This document shows, in pieces, positions 14,114-15,043 of a DNA stretch of 15,043 nucleotides. The DNA lies in the NCBI GenBank assembly GCA_900765525.1, contig CAAFRY010000329.1, positions 1 to 15,043 on the forward strand, read 5' to 3'. The position numbers and the translations under genes were made by a program. Source of the stretch: an uncultured Blautia sp. Its GTDB lineage: Bacteria > Bacillota > Clostridia > Lachnospirales > Lachnospiraceae. Below the pieces are notes generated by a model. That model was not told where the DNA came from. It saw only the letters and a list, made by a program, of their open reading frames with translations, and made no database searches. Position 1 is the first letter of the stretch; each line of letters begins with the position of its first letter.

Positions 14114-14884
14114 TTACAGAAACCCTCCATTGCATACCTGCAGTACCTGCCCCCGTACAGCCCGGCCCATTTTACTTGCAAGATAAAGACATGCATAAGC
14201 CTGGTCCATGGGGTCGCACTCCGGTCCGGGGAAATAAACATAATGTCCGCTGTATTCTAACATCTTTGCTCCCCCTGGCTGTTTTCCTTCCTTGTTTGCC
14301 AGATGTGCCGGTGTTACCGTGGCGCCTGGAGCTACGGCATTGCAGCGGATATTAGTATCAACAAGACGCATGGCTACATTTTTCGTCAGGGTGTTAAGTG
14401 CCCCTTTGGTAGAGGTATAAGTAGCGCCGCAGAAGGGCCTGGTTCCGTTTACGGAGGAGATATTGATAATAACACCCTCATTTTTCGGCAGAAAAATCTT
14501 CAGTGCTTCCCGGATATATCTCATTGGTCCGCCTAAGTTGGTATCCATAACAAACCGCATCCAGTCATCTTCCGTCTCATCAATCATTTTCTGCTCTCCG
14601 ATTCCTGCGTTGTTAATCAGAATATCCAAATCCCTGAATTCCTTTATTGCTGCGTCTATAACCTTTCTTGTATCCTCTGTGGAGCATACATCTGCTGTGA
14701 CTCCTATTGCATTTCCGCCTTTTTCACGAATACGCTTCACTGCCTCATCCAGCTTATCCTGCCCCCTGGCCGTAAGGACTACATTGGCTCCTTCCTCTGC
14801 AAAGAGTTCCGCCATGGTCTGTCCCATGCCATAACTTGCACCTGTGATAATCGCTGTTTTTCCTTCTAACATTTTTGCATCCAT
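14114..14884 (-). CDS. short-chain dehydrogenase/reductase (SDR)
   Basis: From the ATG at 14884 (256 residues), supported by GGAGG 8 nt upstream, the protein shows a full classical SDR: cofactor loop TGASYGMG (14-21), LINNAGIG (near 89-96), Asn116 in MDTNLGGPM, catalytic Ser143/Ser144 in INISSVNG, and YTSTKG with Tyr156 and Lys160. Arg40 (VLTAR) after the second strand favours NADP(H), by known family rules. It reduces or oxidises a ketone/alcohol pair in the cytoplasm. Members of this family act on sugars, acyl chains, bile acids and steroids; the substrate-loop sequence here does not tell which. It is the first complete gene of the run and lies 30 bp after the stop of the partial gene upstream. 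Hydroxysteroid activity is only one possible guess, prompted by the amide hydrolase that follows. Confidence 0.92.
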   Translation of the reverse strand: MDAKMLEGKTAIITGASYGMGQTMAELFAEEGANVVLTARGQDKLDEAVKRIREKGGNAIGVTADVCSTEDTRKVIDAAIKEFRDLDILINNAGIGEQKMIDETEDDWMRFVMDTNLGGPMRYIREALKIFLPKNEGVIINISSVNGTRPFCGATYTSTKGALNTLTKNVAMRLVDTNIRCNAVAPGATVTPAHLANKEGKQPGGAKMLEYSGHYVYFPGPECDPMDQAYACLYLASKMGRAVRGQVLQVCNGGFL

Positions 14885-14892
14885 TCTGTTTT

Positions 14893-14897
14893 CCTCC
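14893..14897 (-). promoter_or_regulatory. ribosome binding site deciding the SDR start
   Basis: GGAGG on the minus strand lies 8 nt before the ATG at 14882-14884. It excludes the in-frame ATG at 14905, which lies upstream of the site. Confidence 0.65.
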
Positions 14898-14914
14898 TCA
14901 TACATACTCTGCTT

Positions 14915-15043
14915 TCACAGTCCGAAAACCTTCTTCAGACACGCTTCTTTATTTCGGTTCTCCATTTCAGTTCTCCATTTCGATTTTTCATTTCTGTTCC
15001 GCAAAGAATCAATCTTCTCTAAGATAGAGTTCTCTTTGTTTTC
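14915..15043 (-). CDS. partial CDS, C-terminal 42 residues of an unknown protein
   Basis: A frame open from the right edge runs for 42 codons to a TGA at 14915-14917. It encodes a charged helical tail (ILEKIDSLRNRNEKSKWR, ending LKKVFGL). The stop is 30 bp before the SDR start, and no convincing promoter lies between, so it may be the preceding gene of the operon. The stretch is short enough that an open frame could arise by chance. I do not recognise the family; a regulator or enzyme C-terminus is equally possible. The tail contains a 13-bp tandem duplication. Confidence 0.45.
   Translation of the reverse strand, partial: ENKENSILEKIDSLRNRNEKSKWRTEMENRNKEACLKKVFGL
14957..14981. repeat. tandem duplication, period 13 bp
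   Basis: GTTCTCCATTTC occurs at 14957-14968 and again at 14970-14981 on the plus strand. A 13-bp unit is not a multiple of three, so if this is coding the two copies are read in different frames, suggesting slippage in the gene's tail. Confidence 0.55.

Noticed and set aside
1-15043. CRISPR array, tRNA, rRNA, insertion sequence
   Set aside because: No regularly spaced repeats, cloverleaf-like sequences, ribosomal segments, transposase motifs or flanking target-site duplications were seen.

Overview
The window looks like part of a low-to-mid GC Firmicutes chromosome, most likely a gut Clostridia or Lachnospiraceae-type bacterium. The signs are strong AGGAGG-type ribosome binding sites, frequent TTG and GTG starts, several lipobox lipoproteins, a (V)KTGD sortase signal, a TipAS-type MerR regulator and DUF3737 and cyclophilin-like proteins. 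I cannot name the species from sequence alone. There are no RNA genes, insertion sequences or CRISPR arrays that I can support.

Left part (1-2241) is a graveyard of accessory genes. On the minus strand are a small degenerate ORF with in-frame stops (86-351), a sortase-anchored surface protein gene broken by a frameshift (344-905) and a secreted acidic protein that stops abruptly (945-1451). Divergent on the plus strand is a LytTR DNA-binding regulator interrupted by an amber codon (1657-2241). Two clean inverted repeats lie between the divergent genes. This resembles an eroded mobile or integrative element, although no integrase or transposase is visible.

Middle (2335-3358) holds an intact MerR/TipAS regulator on the minus strand. 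Its own promoter has the MerR hallmark of a 19-bp spacer with an inverted-repeat operator inside it. A larger AT-rich inverted repeat separates it from the operon to its right.

Right part (3359-15043) is one long co-directional run of genes on the minus strand with gaps of about 10 to 70 bp or overlaps, so it is probably one operon transcribed from beyond the right edge. In transcription order it holds: the tail of an unknown gene, a short-chain dehydrogenase, a lipoprotein Ntn amide hydrolase of the choloylglycine hydrolase/penicillin acylase type, a CapK/PaaK-like adenylate-forming ligase, an ABC ATPase and FtsX/MacB-type permease, a cyclophilin-like lipoprotein, a DUF3737 beta-helix protein, a LysE-family exporter, a MalY/PatB-type PLP lyase, a second cyclophilin-like lipoprotein, and a dienelactone-hydrolase-like alpha/beta hydrolase.

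Taken together the operon combines extracytoplasmic amide hydrolysis, carboxylate activation, ketone/alcohol redox, C-S lyase chemistry and two transport systems. Inference: it handles (makes, converts or exports) a small acyl or amide-linked molecule, or a thiol conjugate. I do not recognise it as a described pathway, and the individual family assignments are much firmer than the joint function.
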